This document shows positions 1 to 8,047 of a stretch of 36,599 bases of DNA, in pieces. Each line of letters begins with the position of its first letter. Position 1 is the stretch's first letter. The notes beneath the pieces were generated by a model, which saw nothing but the letters and a program-made list of their open reading frames with translations, did no database searches and was not told where the DNA came from. The translations under genes and the position numbers were made by a program. This stretch comes from Bacteroidales bacterium UBA1392 (lineage in GTDB: Bacteria; Bacteroidota; Bacteroidia; Bacteroidales; UBA932): the NCBI GenBank assembly GCA_002305275.1, contig DBQO01000013.1, positions 65,733 through 102,331 on the forward strand, in the 5' to 3' direction.

Positions 1-1127
1 TCACCGGCTCCCTCGGCGGAACATTATGGATACTTCTCACCAATATTATTATTTTCTCCATCCTTACTCTTCGTGAGAAAGTTCTTGTGCGCAGGCTTAC
101 TCTGGCTGCCTGCGTACTGGTTTTTATCCCTATGGCAGCATCCCTGATTAGGTATTATACCATAGATTGTGAGAGCGGAGGGGAGAAAATAGAGGTTGTA
201 GTGGTGCAGCCAAATATCGATCCTTTCAAAAAGTACGGGATACTTCCTCAGGAAAAGAGTGATGATGCCATGATCTCACTCGTACGTCAGGTCATAACCC
301 CTCAAACCAGATATATTGTCACTCCTGAAACCTTTACTTACGATATGGATCTCGATCGTCCTACGGCTCACCACTCGTTTGTGAAGTACCATTCATTCCT
401 GGAGGAGTATCCGAATACTAACTTGTTGGTTGGAGTTTTTTCACACCAAATATATCCTACACTTATCCCTCCAACGCACAGTGCCCGCCGGAGTGGTGAC
501 GTTTGGTATGATGTCTTTAATTCCGCAGTCCTGATGGATGCGGATAATGTCTATTCTTATTATCACAAGTCAAAACTTGTACCCGGTGTTGAAATTATTC
601 CATACGAACGGTACCTGCCTTTCCTTAAAAAGCTCTCGTCCGGTTTCGGTGGTTCCGGAGGTAGTTATGGGGCTCAGGATGAGATGGATGCACTTGAGGG
701 AAATGATGGTAACAAGGTCGGTCCCATGATATGCTATGAATCGGTATATGGAAATTTTTCCCGTATGGCCGTAGTTAAAGGTGCCACCTTCATGGCGGTG
801 ATGACAAATGATGGCTGGTGGGGGGATACTCCGGGCTACCGGCAGCACTTCAGGTATGCAGCTCTAAGGGCTATCGAGTTGCGTCGCGACATTGTACATG
901 CTGCCAATACCGGCATATCCGGTATTATCAACCGTAGGGGAGATGTGATTATTCGCACCGGATGGTGGGTAGAGACCTCTTTCAGAGGAAATATCAATAC
1001 AAATGACAGCCTGACACCATTTGCCCGTTACGGGGATATCATAGGTCTGGTTGCAGCCTATCTTTTCCTACCTTTTTTTGCAGGGATCGTCTTAATTCGG
1101 ATTTATCGTCGCAAATCAAAGCACTGA
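1..1127 (+). CDS. lnt: Apolipoprotein N-acyltransferase (3' part; 5' end outside window)
   Basis: Transfers the third acyl chain to the N-terminal cysteine of lipoproteins at the periplasmic face of the inner membrane. The reading frame is open from base 3 with no start, so the gene enters from outside the window; the GTG at 87 is internal, because residues encoded upstream of it (GSLGGTLWILLTN) already match the Lnt membrane region before the nitrilase domain. The nitrilase fold follows with a visible catalytic triad: Glu in TPETF, Lys in YHKSKLVPG, Cys in MICYES. The NDGWWGDTPG and GISGIINRRG segments are also typical of the family. A last membrane helix precedes a basic tail (RIYRRKSKH). 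About 374 codons are present; the missing part should encode most of the N-terminal helices. The 3' end overlaps convergent pyrF by 12 bases. Family assignment is firm. Confidence 0.93.
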   Translation, partial: TGSLGGTLWILLTNIIIFSILTLREKVLVRRLTLAACVLVFIPMAASLIRYYTIDCESGGEKIEVVVVQPNIDPFKKYGILPQEKSDDAMISLVRQVITPQTRYIVTPETFTYDMDLDRPTAHHSFVKYHSFLEEYPNTNLLVGVFSHQIYPTLIPPTHSARRSGDVWYDVFNSAVLMDADNVYSYYHKSKLVPGVEIIPYERYLPFLKKLSSGFGGSGGSYGAQDEMDALEGNDGNKVGPMICYESVYGNFSRMAVVKGATFMAVMTNDGWWGDTPGYRQHFRYAALRAIELRRDIVHAANTGISGIINRRGDVIIRTGWWVETSFRGNINTNDSLTPFARYGDIIGLVAAYLFLPFFAGIVLIRIYRRKSKH

Positions 1128-1934
1128 AGCCATTTTCGAAGCCAGTTTTTCCGCCTCTTCAGCAGCACGCTCCGCAAAATCTTCTCCCGGGGAGGCATAA
1201 ATGATATTGCGAGAGGAGTTGACCAGCAATCCGCAATGGTCATTTAAACCATATCGGGCAACATCTTCTACACTGCCTCCCTGCGCTCCTACACCAGGTA
1301 CAAGCAAAAAGTGGTCCCGACAAATAGCACGTATCCCAAGGAGCTTTTCGGGACGGGTGGCACCCACCACAAACATAGTGTTTTCTTTGGATCCCCATCC
1401 GGAGGCAGTTCGTAGTATCTTTTCAAATAGTTGTTCTGATGGATCTCCCGCCAAAGTGAGAGTTTCGAAATCATCTGCCGAATTATTGGAGGTCAGAGCA
1501 AGAATTACCGACCATTTGCCTTCATAATTGAGAAATGGCCGTACCGAATCCTCACCCATATAGGGAGCAAGAGTTACCGCATCGCAATCCATATTTTCAA
1601 AAAAACAACGAGCATACATCTCGGCAGTATTCCCTATATCACCTCTTTTTGCATCAGCGATTACCAAAATATCGGGATAGTGTTCCTTGATATAACTGAC
1701 TGTCATTTCCAGCTGTTTCCATCCAAAAAAACCTAATGCCTCGTAGAAGGCCGTATTTGGCTTGAATGCTACTGCGTAGGGAGCGGTAGCTTCGATTATT
1801 CCCTTGTTGAAATCAAACAGGGGATATTCGCAGTTTTGCAAGTGCTTAGGGATTAGTCTGATATCGGTATCAAGTCCGACACAAAGGAAACTTCCTTTGC
1901 GTCGGATCTCGTCGCTGAGTTGTAAATATGTCAT
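1116..1934 (-). CDS. pyrF: Orotidine 5'-phosphate decarboxylase, type 2
   Basis: Converts OMP to UMP, the last step of de novo pyrimidine synthesis, in the cytosol. At 272 residues it fits the longer type 2 OMP decarboxylases rather than the roughly 230-residue E. coli type. The catalytic Asp-x-Lys-x-x-Asp motif is intact (D94-A-K96-R-G-D99), preceded by AVAFKPNTAFYEALG, which is typical of type 2 enzymes, and followed by the phosphate-binding LLVPGVGAQGG segment. The start is an ATG, and the M20 peptidase gene ends six bases upstream, so the two minus-strand genes are probably cotranscribed. The 3' end overlaps the end of lnt tail to tail. Confidence 0.95.
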   Translation of the reverse strand: MTYLQLSDEIRRKGSFLCVGLDTDIRLIPKHLQNCEYPLFDFNKGIIEATAPYAVAFKPNTAFYEALGFFGWKQLEMTVSYIKEHYPDILVIADAKRGDIGNTAEMYARCFFENMDCDAVTLAPYMGEDSVRPFLNYEGKWSVILALTSNNSADDFETLTLAGDPSEQLFEKILRTASGWGSKENTMFVVGATRPEKLLGIRAICRDHFLLVPGVGAQGGSVEDVARYGLNDHCGLLVNSSRNIIYASPGEDFAERAAEEAEKLASKMASVL

Positions 1935-1939
1935 ATAAA

Positions 1940-3295
1940 CTACCTGAAGTTTTCGTAGAAGAGAGCTATCGAACGCATTCCTTTGAAAAATTGGGAAATG
2001 AGGAAACTCTCGTTTGGTGAGTGGATAGTATCACGTTCCAGTCCAAATCCCATCAGCAGGGGGTCAGCCTTAAGGGCTTGCTGCATTTCAGCCAGGATGG
2101 CGATGCTACCACCACCTCGGCTGGGTACCGGTTCAATCCCATAGACCTGTGTTATGGCTTTTGAAGCTGCGGCGTATGCATCCGAGGAGATGGGAATAAG
2201 GAATCCGTTGCCTCCGTGATGCTCCGTAACCTTAACTTTCACTCCTTTAGGGGCAATTGACTTGAAGTGCTTCGCAAAGAGTTTGGATATCTTGCCATAC
2301 TCCTGGTCAGGTACGAGCCTCATAGATATCTTTGCGTAGGCGGTAGAGGGAATAACGGTCTTTGCTCCCTCTCCGGTAAAGCCACCCCAGATACCGTTTA
2401 CATCGAGACAGGGCCTTATACCCGTACGCTCGAGAGTGGTGTACCCTTTTTCACCTCTAAGCGCTGTGACGCCGATAGAGTCCATATATTCTTTTTTGTC
2501 AAAAGGAGCCTTACCTAGCAATTCGCGGTCCTTTCGACTAAGATTTACCACATCATCATAGAATCCCTTTACAGTGACGCGTCCATCAGCATCGATGAGC
2601 GAGTCAATCATGGAGCAGAGGGCGTTTATGGGGTTGACTACTGCACCGCCATAGTGACCGGAGTGAAGATCTTTGTCAGGTCCTGTAACTTCCACCTCCA
2701 GATATGCAAGGCCTCTCATTCCACAATTTATTGAAGGCACTTTTTCCGATATCATAGTGGTGTCTGAGACAAGGATTATATCGCACGCCAGCATCTTTTT
2801 GTGATCACGCACCCATTTCCCTAGGGAGGGTGAGCCGATCTCTTCTTCTCCTTCAAGAAGGAATTTGATATTATGGCGGAGTTTACCCTCTCTTACCAGG
2901 TATTCAAACGCCTTAATATGCATGAACGACTGCCCTTTATCATCATTTGCTCCGCGGGCGTAAATGGCTCCGTTGCGGATGTCCGGTTCAAAGGGTGGTG
3001 TGTGCCAAAGTTCCAAAGGGTCTACAGGCTGCACATCATAGTGACCATAGATGAGTACCGTGGGTTTGGCAGGGTCTATGATTTTTTCTGCATATACCAC
3101 GGGATGCCCTTCAGTGGGATAAATCCTCGCTTTTTCAGCACCTGCCTCCAATAGCTGGGAAACAAGTTTTTCGGCGCATCTCTGCATATCCGGCCGATGC
3201 GCTTGCGATGAACTGATTGAGGGAATTCTCAAAATTTCGAAGAGTTCGTTGAAAAAGCGTTCTTTGTGTTGTTCAATATATTTCTCCATAATCAT
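1940..3295 (-). CDS. M20 family metallopeptidase (dipeptidase)
   Basis: Predicted cytosolic zinc dipeptidase of the M20 (ArgE/DapE/CPG2) superfamily, 451 residues. The di-zinc site is visible in order: H85 and D87 in YGHYDVQP, bridging D118 in GANDDKGQ, the Glu cluster E150-E152 in EGEEEIGS, an Asp in LVSDT, and a C-terminal His in DTIHSPNES. The lid/dimerisation domain sits between (residues about 190-310, with DLHSGHYGG). The exact substrate cannot be read from sequence; relatives act on dipeptides such as carnosine-like or acylated substrates. Two in-frame ATGs lie two codons apart (3295 and 3289), and either could be used. A TATTTTTG -7 box lies 21 bases upstream. It probably shares a transcript with pyrF. 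Confidence 0.88.
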   Translation of the reverse strand: MIMEKYIEQHKERFFNELFEILRIPSISSSQAHRPDMQRCAEKLVSQLLEAGAEKARIYPTEGHPVVYAEKIIDPAKPTVLIYGHYDVQPVDPLELWHTPPFEPDIRNGAIYARGANDDKGQSFMHIKAFEYLVREGKLRHNIKFLLEGEEEIGSPSLGKWVRDHKKMLACDIILVSDTTMISEKVPSINCGMRGLAYLEVEVTGPDKDLHSGHYGGAVVNPINALCSMIDSLIDADGRVTVKGFYDDVVNLSRKDRELLGKAPFDKKEYMDSIGVTALRGEKGYTTLERTGIRPCLDVNGIWGGFTGEGAKTVIPSTAYAKISMRLVPDQEYGKISKLFAKHFKSIAPKGVKVKVTEHHGGNGFLIPISSDAYAAASKAITQVYGIEPVPSRGGGSIAILAEMQQALKADPLLMGFGLERDTIHSPNESFLISQFFKGMRSIALFYENFR

Positions 3296-3315
3296 CTATT
3301 TTTAACCGTAAAGCA

Positions 3316-3323
3316 CAAAAATA
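3316..3323 (-). promoter_or_regulatory. Candidate -7 box for the M20 peptidase-pyrF operon
   Basis: Read on the minus strand this is TATTTTTG, an exact match to the Bacteroidota -7 consensus TAnnTTTG, 21 bases before the peptidase ATG. No good TTTG -33 element is seen at the expected distance, so support rests on the -7 box and its place in a divergent intergenic region. Confidence 0.45.
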
Positions 3324-3335
3324 GTTAAAAATTAC

Positions 3336-3343
3336 TAACTTTG
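3336..3343 (+). promoter_or_regulatory. Candidate -7 box for tig-clpP-clpX
   Basis: TAACTTTG matches TAnnTTTG exactly and lies 36 bases upstream of the tig ATG, leaving a leader of about 30 bases. A convincing -33 TTTG is not present. It sits 12 bases from the oppositely oriented -7 box of the peptidase operon, so the two promoters share one short control region. Confidence 0.5.
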
Positions 3344-3379
3344 CACGCTCAATTGTGAATAAATATAATAAATCCAAGT

Positions 3380-4699
3380 ATGAATATTTCAGAAAATAAA
3401 ATTGACGATCTCAATCTCAGCCTTACTATTGAAGTTGTAAAAGAGGATTATGCAGAAGCATTAAAGAAAAAACTCAATAATTATCGCCGTCAGGCAGATT
3501 TCAAGGGATTCCGCAAAGGTATGGCCCCTATGTCTCTTGTGGAGAAGTACTATGGAGAGAATGCTCTCGCTGAAATACTCAATACTATCGTTGGTGAACA
3601 ACTTAACAAATATATAGATGACAATAAGCTCAATATCCTCGGAGAGCCCCTTCCTTCTGAGAACGTGGACAACTCTCCACGAGAGGAGGGAGCTTACAGA
3701 TTTGATTTCGACATGGCCATTGCTCCTGAAGTTAAAATGGAAATAAATGCTGATGACAAGATTCCCTATTATACTGTTACTGCAACAGCAAAGGCTGTAA
3801 AGGAGCGCAAGGACCAAATACTTAAGCAGCATGGTGAACTTCGCGCCGTGAAGAGTGCAAAAGAGGATGATTTTATAATAGTTGATTTTGAGCAGGGCGA
3901 CACCAGGGTAGAAGGAGCATACGTTGCTTTGAGAAGCATAAAGGATGAGAAACAGAAAGCGGCATTTGTGGGTGTAAAAGCGGGTTCCGTTATGGAAATC
4001 AATGTAAATGAAGTTTTTGAAAACGAGACCGACAGGGCCTCAATGCTAAAGATGGAGAAAGAGGAGCTTGCAGGGATGGATCCTATATGGAAACTAACTG
4101 TAAATGAGGTTAAAAGCTTTGTGGATGCAACTGTTTCTCAGGATACTTTTGATAAAATATTCGGTGAAGGTAATGTGAAGAGCGAAGAGGAGTTTGATGC
4201 CAAGATAAAAGAGCAACTTTTAGCGGAATATACCAGGGAGGCAGATTATCGCTTTATGATTGACAGCAAAGAGTATCTTATCTCCAAGGCAAATCTCTCT
4301 CTGCCTGACTCTTTTTTGAAGAGGTATCTTCTAGTATCAAATGAAGGCAAGTTTACAATGGAACAAATAGAGGCCGAATATGATCTGTTTGCAAAGGATT
4401 TCCGTTGGAATCTAATCCGTGGCACCATTATGAAGCAGCAGGAGATAAAGGCTACCAGAGAGGATGTAATGAAAGAGGCAAAGACCATGGCTGCATATCA
4501 GTTTGCCATGTATGGCATGAATGAAGTCCCTGAGGAGCACCTCGAATCATTTGCTGAACGAATGCTCTCGGATCAGCAACAGGCAAGCCGTATCTTCGAA
4601 AGGGTTGAAGATGACCTGACACTCAATTGGATCAGAGGTGTAGTTACTGTTGAGAAGCAGAAAATTACCATTGAAAAGCTCCACGAGCTTACGAAATAA
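3380..4699 (+). CDS. tig: Trigger factor, ribosome-associated chaperone
   Basis: Binds the ribosomal exit tunnel and shields nascent chains. It has 439 residues, the usual length. The N-terminal ribosome-binding domain carries the signature loop G43-F-R-K-G47 followed by the conserved SLVEKYYG. The central domain at about residues 160-240 occupies the place of the FKBP-type PPIase domain but is divergent, so prolyl isomerase activity is uncertain. The C-terminal chaperone arms (about 240-439) are helical and charge-rich. It is followed after 21 bases by clpP and then clpX, the classic tig-clpP-clpX order. The start is an ATG preceded by an AT-rich leader without a clear Shine-Dalgarno. Confidence 0.95.
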   Translation: MNISENKIDDLNLSLTIEVVKEDYAEALKKKLNNYRRQADFKGFRKGMAPMSLVEKYYGENALAEILNTIVGEQLNKYIDDNKLNILGEPLPSENVDNSPREEGAYRFDFDMAIAPEVKMEINADDKIPYYTVTATAKAVKERKDQILKQHGELRAVKSAKEDDFIIVDFEQGDTRVEGAYVALRSIKDEKQKAAFVGVKAGSVMEINVNEVFENETDRASMLKMEKEELAGMDPIWKLTVNEVKSFVDATVSQDTFDKIFGEGNVKSEEEFDAKIKEQLLAEYTREADYRFMIDSKEYLISKANLSLPDSFLKRYLLVSNEGKFTMEQIEAEYDLFAKDFRWNLIRGTIMKQQEIKATREDVMKEAKTMAAYQFAMYGMNEVPEEHLESFAERMLSDQQQASRIFERVEDDLTLNWIRGVVTVEKQKITIEKLHELTK

Positions 4700-4720
4700 T
4701 AAATCTGGAAAAATATCAAT

Positions 4721-5395
4721 ATGGCATCAGAATTTGAAAAATTTGCAGTCAGACACTGCAGTATCAACTCAATGACCTATCATCGGATCAACTCAATTTA
4801 TGCCGGATATGTCAACCCAATGATTATTGAAGAGCGTCAACTCAATGTAGCCCAGATGGATGTATTTTCCCGTCTGATGATGGACAGGATTATTTTCCTT
4901 GGCTGTGCAATTGACCCGGATGTGGCGAACATCATTCAGGCACAGCTTCTCTTTCTCGACTCAACCGGATCGGATTCGGATATAATGCTCTATATAAATT
5001 CTCCGGGCGGAGGAGTCTACGCCGGTCTTGGTATTTACGATACTATCCAGACAATTGAGTCGGATGTTGCTACCATTTGTACAGGTATGGCAGCTTCTAT
5101 GGCTGCAATATTGCTGGCAAGCGGTACCAAAGGCAAACGCTCAATCCTACAGCACTCGAGAGTAATGATTCACCAGCCTCTCGGTGGTGCTGAAGGAGCG
5201 GCCTCCGACATTGAGATTACCGCAAGAGAGATCCTAAAGCTCAAGGGAGAACTCTATGACATTCTTGCCTATCATACCGGAAAACCTCTTGACCAAATTA
5301 CAAAGGATGCAGACAGGGATTTCTGGATGACTTCGCGTGAGGCTATGGAGTACGGAATGGTAGATGAGATTGTTACCAGAAATAAGAAAAAGTAA
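4721..5395 (+). CDS. clpP: ATP-dependent Clp protease proteolytic subunit
   Basis: Serine protease that forms the two-ring 14-mer chamber docked to ClpX. It has 224 residues. The catalytic triad is visible: S126 in GMAASMA, H151 in MIHQPLGG and D200 in ADRDFWM. The glycine-rich NSPGGGVYAG stretch forms the oxyanion and substrate-strand region. The N-terminus (about 35 residues before IIEERQLN) is longer than in E. coli, as in other Bacteroidota ClpP. The gene sits between tig and clpX; the gap to clpX is filled with heptanucleotide repeats that start five bases after the stop codon. Confidence 0.96.
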   Translation: MASEFEKFAVRHCSINSMTYHRINSIYAGYVNPMIIEERQLNVAQMDVFSRLMMDRIIFLGCAIDPDVANIIQAQLLFLDSTGSDSDIMLYINSPGGGVYAGLGIYDTIQTIESDVATICTGMAASMAAILLASGTKGKRSILQHSRVMIHQPLGGAEGAASDIEITAREILKLKGELYDILAYHTGKPLDQITKDADRDFWMTSREAMEYGMVDEIVTRNKKK

Positions 5396-5399
5396 TTTA

Positions 5400-5462
5400 G
5401 TTCTGAGTATGTAGTATGTAGTGTGTAGTGTGTAGTGTGTAGTGTGTAGTGTGTAGTGTGTA
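5400..5462 (+). repeat. Heptanucleotide tandem array, nine units (GTGTGTA type)
   Basis: Nine consecutive 7-base units in strict register: one GTTCTGA, two GTATGTA, then six exact GTGTGTA. It begins five bases after the clpP stop. The same units recur after clpX, psd (reverse orientation) and lysA. The shift from GTTCTGA to GTATGTA to GTGTGTA without losing register suggests a single array that expanded and drifted. Not coding; function unknown. Confidence 0.93.
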
Positions 5463-5519
5463 AAGCAAAGTATTTGAAATTTGAGACTTATTACTACTAA
5501 TAGCTATAAACTTGAATAT

Positions 5520-5642
5520 CACTCAAAACCGATAACTAACAACTTCCTTAATACTAACGACTCAAAATTCACGATTCAAGACTCAAAAGTCGGAATCCGA
5601 AACTCAGAACCCGAAACTCAAAACTCAGAACTCGAAACTATT
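5520..5642 (+). repeat. Degenerate heptanucleotide array before clpX (AACTCAG type)
   Basis: About sixteen degenerate 7-base units of consensus RACTCRA. Four units occupy 5520-5547, then there is an 11-base register break, then twelve units run without interruption over 5559-5642 (for example AACTCAG, AACCCGA, AACTCAA, AACTCAG, AACTCGA). AACTCAG is the reverse complement of a rotation of GTTCTGA, so this array is the inverted counterpart of the unit beside clpP and lysA. It ends five bases before the clpX ATG. It leaves no recognisable promoter or Shine-Dalgarno in the clpX leader. Confidence 0.85.
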
Positions 5643-5647
5643 AATGT

Positions 5648-6898
5648 ATGGCAAAGAAAAAAGATGGTATACCGGTACAAGAACATTGTGTTTTTTGTGG
5701 TAGAAGTCATGATCAGGTAGAACTGCTTATTTCTTCAGAGAATGCATCGATTTGCTCGGATTGTGCACTTATGGCGTATGAGTATGCAAAGGAAATCTTA
5801 CAACCTACAGCCGATTATATAAAGAGCAACGGAAAGATTGTCGGCGAGCCTATACTGCTGAAACCAAAGGAGATCACCGACTTTTTGAGTCAATATGTCA
5901 TAGGTCAGGATGAGGCCAAAAAGACCCTTGCAGTAGCTGTTTACAATCATTACAAGAGGATTGGGAACAAGGAGTATGACACTATTGAAAAGTCCAACAT
6001 TCTCCTTGTAGGTCCCACCGGTACGGGTAAAACTCTTTTGGCACGCACCATTGCAAAGATGTTAAATGTTCCCTTTGCGATTGTTGATGCAACTGTACTT
6101 ACAGAAGCCGGATATGTAGGTGAGGATGTAGAATCTATCCTTACCCGTCTCCTTCAGGATGCAGACTACGATGTCGCCAAAGCTGAAATGGGTATTGTAT
6201 TTATCGATGAGATAGACAAAATTGCCCGTAAGAGCGATAACCCATCCATTACACGGGATGTATCGGGAGAGGGAGTACAGCAGGCGCTTCTAAAAATTAT
6301 AGAAGGAGGCATAGTCAACGTACCCCCGCAGGGTGGTCGTAAGCATCCTGAACAGAAGATGATTGCCGTCAATACTGAGAATATACTCTTCATCTGCGGA
6401 GGTGCTTTCGAAGGCATCGAACGGCACATTGCTCAGCGTCTTAATACACAGGTGATAGGTTTCGGGGCACAAGAACAACGCGCAAAAATTGACAAAGACA
6501 ATCTTATCCAGTATATAGCTCCGCAGGATCTCAGGTCCTATGGGCTTATTCCCGAAATCATCGGTCGCCTACCCGTACTCACACACCTAAATCCTCTGGA
6601 CAGAGGTACATTGCGAGCAATTCTCACAGAGCCCAAGAATGCACTGATAAAGCAGTACGTCAATCTTTTTGCAATGGACGGCATCAAACTTTCATTCAAG
6701 CCAGAAGTGCTGGATTATATAGTGGATACAGCCATAGAGTTCAAACTGGGTGCAAGAGGACTCCGCTCCATTTGTGAAACCATTATGCTGGATGCCATGT
6801 TTGATGCGCCCACAAGTTCACGCAAGTCGATGACCATTACACTCAACTACGCTAAGAAAAAGGTTGAGAAGTTTGCCGGCAAGATGATAGGCCAGTAA
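5648..6898 (+). CDS. clpX: ATP-dependent Clp protease ATP-binding subunit ClpX
   Basis: AAA+ unfoldase that recognises tagged substrates and feeds them to ClpP. It has 416 residues. The N-terminal zinc-binding domain has the four cysteines C14, C17, C36 and C39. The Walker A motif GPTGTGKT is at 122-129, Walker B VFIDEID has the catalytic pair D187-E188, and GARGLRSICE is the sensor 2 region. The pore loop G-Y-V-G is visible after the Walker A domain. The ATG at 5648 is chosen because the zinc domain begins 13 residues later; the leader is made of heptanucleotide repeats. It lies 252 bases after clpP, an unusually long gap for this pair. The stop codon lies inside the first unit of another heptanucleotide array. 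Confidence 0.96.
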   Translation: MAKKKDGIPVQEHCVFCGRSHDQVELLISSENASICSDCALMAYEYAKEILQPTADYIKSNGKIVGEPILLKPKEITDFLSQYVIGQDEAKKTLAVAVYNHYKRIGNKEYDTIEKSNILLVGPTGTGKTLLARTIAKMLNVPFAIVDATVLTEAGYVGEDVESILTRLLQDADYDVAKAEMGIVFIDEIDKIARKSDNPSITRDVSGEGVQQALLKIIEGGIVNVPPQGGRKHPEQKMIAVNTENILFICGGAFEGIERHIAQRLNTQVIGFGAQEQRAKIDKDNLIQYIAPQDLRSYGLIPEIIGRLPVLTHLNPLDRGTLRAILTEPKNALIKQYVNLFAMDGIKLSFKPEVLDYIVDTAIEFKLGARGLRSICETIMLDAMFDAPTSSRKSMTITLNYAKKKVEKFAGKMIGQ

Positions 6899-6936
6899 AT
6901 AGTGTGTAGTGTGTAGTGTGTAGTGTGTAGTGGGTG
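6895..6936 (+). repeat. Heptanucleotide array overlapping the clpX stop codon
   Basis: Six 7-base units in register: GTAAATA (containing the TAA stop of clpX), four exact GTGTGTA, then degenerate GTGGGTG. It has the same unit and orientation as the array after clpP, so clpX is flanked on both sides by direct copies. Confidence 0.9.
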
Positions 6937-6940
6937 CAAT

Positions 6941-6968
6941 CACTCAGGACTTAGAACTTGGCACTCAA
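6941..6968 (+). repeat. Degenerate heptanucleotide units (NACTCAG type) after clpX
   Basis: Four units in register: CACTCAG, GACTTAG, AACTTGG, CACTCAA. Together with the preceding GTGTGTA units this repeats the two-part structure found between clpP and clpX. It ends just before the stop of the convergent CNNM/CBS gene. Confidence 0.65.
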
Positions 6969-6970
6969 TG

Positions 6971-8032
6971 TTATTCAGGCAAAGTTATTTTTTTGTACTT
7001 TTTCTGTCGTTGCTCCCAACGTTCTCGGGCATATTGCTGCATATCTCCAACCTCATCCATCTCATCAATAATCTCAAGACCGAGAATGGTCTCAATTATA
7101 TCTTCAAGGGTCAGGATTCCCTGGAAACAGCCATATTCATCTATGATTAGGGCAATCTGCTCTTTGTGCTCCAGAAGTGCCTCCCATATATCACTAATTG
7201 AGGCCTCCTCATTGAAGTAGGGGATATCCCTTCTGATGTCTCCCAATTTCACCTCAAACTTGTCGTCAGCAAGGTATTCAAGGGCCTCTCTTCTGAGGAT
7301 ATAACCGGTGATAAACTCAGGTGATTCGGCATAAACCGGTATCCTCGAGTGGTGTAAGTAGGAAGAGTCTTTGTAAAACTCCTTTAGCGTCATGTTCTCC
7401 GAAGCAATTGCAGAGACCACTCTCGGAGTCATGGCATCATAGGCTTTAATACTGTCAAGTTTTATGAGGTTCTGGATAATTTTGTTCTCACTCTGCTCGA
7501 AAACACCCTCCTCTTCACCGACATTCACCATTGCAGAAACTTCCTCACGACTGATGGTCACCTCCTGTTCCTTTGGAGAGAAGAGCTTTGACAGGTTTTC
7601 GAAAAGGATTACCAGCGGATAGGTGACGAAAATCATCAAACGTATCGTGTATGCCGTGAAGGTGGTCATGCGCTTCCAATAGGAGGTGCCGAGGGTCTTA
7701 GGGATAATTTCGGAAAAGACCAATATCAAAAATGTAGTAATGGCTGAAACCAGTCCGAAATAGGAATTGTTGAAGATGACAGCTGCCTGTGCGCCTACTC
7801 CGGCTGCACCGACGGTATGTGCGATTGTGTTGAGAGTGAGGATGGCAGAGATTGGTCTGTCAATATCTGTCTTATAATTCTTGAATAGGGTGGCACCTTT
7901 CAATCCTTCATCTTCTTGCATCGTTATGAAAGAAATCGGGGTGGATAGCAGGACAGCTTCGACTATCGAACAGGTAAAAGATACAATAAGTGCCAGAAGC
8001 AAATAAATAATAAGAAGTGAGACTGCACTCAT
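6971..8032 (-). CDS. CNNM/DUF21 and CBS-pair membrane protein (hemolysin-like), lacking CorC_HlyC domain
   Basis: Inner-membrane protein of 353 residues. Residues 1-150 form a DUF21 (CNNM transmembrane) domain with several hydrophobic segments and the conserved SEIIPKTLG motif. After a linker (EQEVTISREEVSAMVNVGEE) come two CBS motifs at about 195-310 (DAMTPRVV... and EQIALIIDEYGCFQGILTLEDIIETILG). The CorC_HlyC transporter-associated domain that usually ends such proteins is absent; only a charged tail follows. CNNM relatives are tied to magnesium/cobalt homeostasis and the hemolysin name is historical, so transport of a divalent cation is an inference. It follows rho on the minus strand after 15 bases, suggesting cotranscription. 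Confidence 0.85.
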   Translation of the reverse strand: MSAVSLLIIYLLLALIVSFTCSIVEAVLLSTPISFITMQEDEGLKGATLFKNYKTDIDRPISAILTLNTIAHTVGAAGVGAQAAVIFNNSYFGLVSAITTFLILVFSEIIPKTLGTSYWKRMTTFTAYTIRLMIFVTYPLVILFENLSKLFSPKEQEVTISREEVSAMVNVGEEEGVFEQSENKIIQNLIKLDSIKAYDAMTPRVVSAIASENMTLKEFYKDSSYLHHSRIPVYAESPEFITGYILRREALEYLADDKFEVKLGDIRRDIPYFNEEASISDIWEALLEHKEQIALIIDEYGCFQGILTLEDIIETILGLEIIDEMDEVGDMQQYARERWEQRQKKYKKITLPE

Positions 8033-8047
8033 ATTAAATGTATAAAA

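Noticed and set aside
87..89. GTG as the start of lnt
   Set aside because: The frame is open upstream to base 3 and already encodes conserved Lnt sequence, so the gene is truncated by the window edge.
5481..5720. 79-residue open frame between clpP and clpX
   Set aside because: It is a translation of the degenerate heptanucleotide array (QNSELETQNSE-like periodicity) running out of frame into clpX; no start signal or family resemblance.
5400..6968. CRISPR array
   Set aside because: The repeats are 7 bases long and directly adjacent, with no spacers of constant length and no cas genes.
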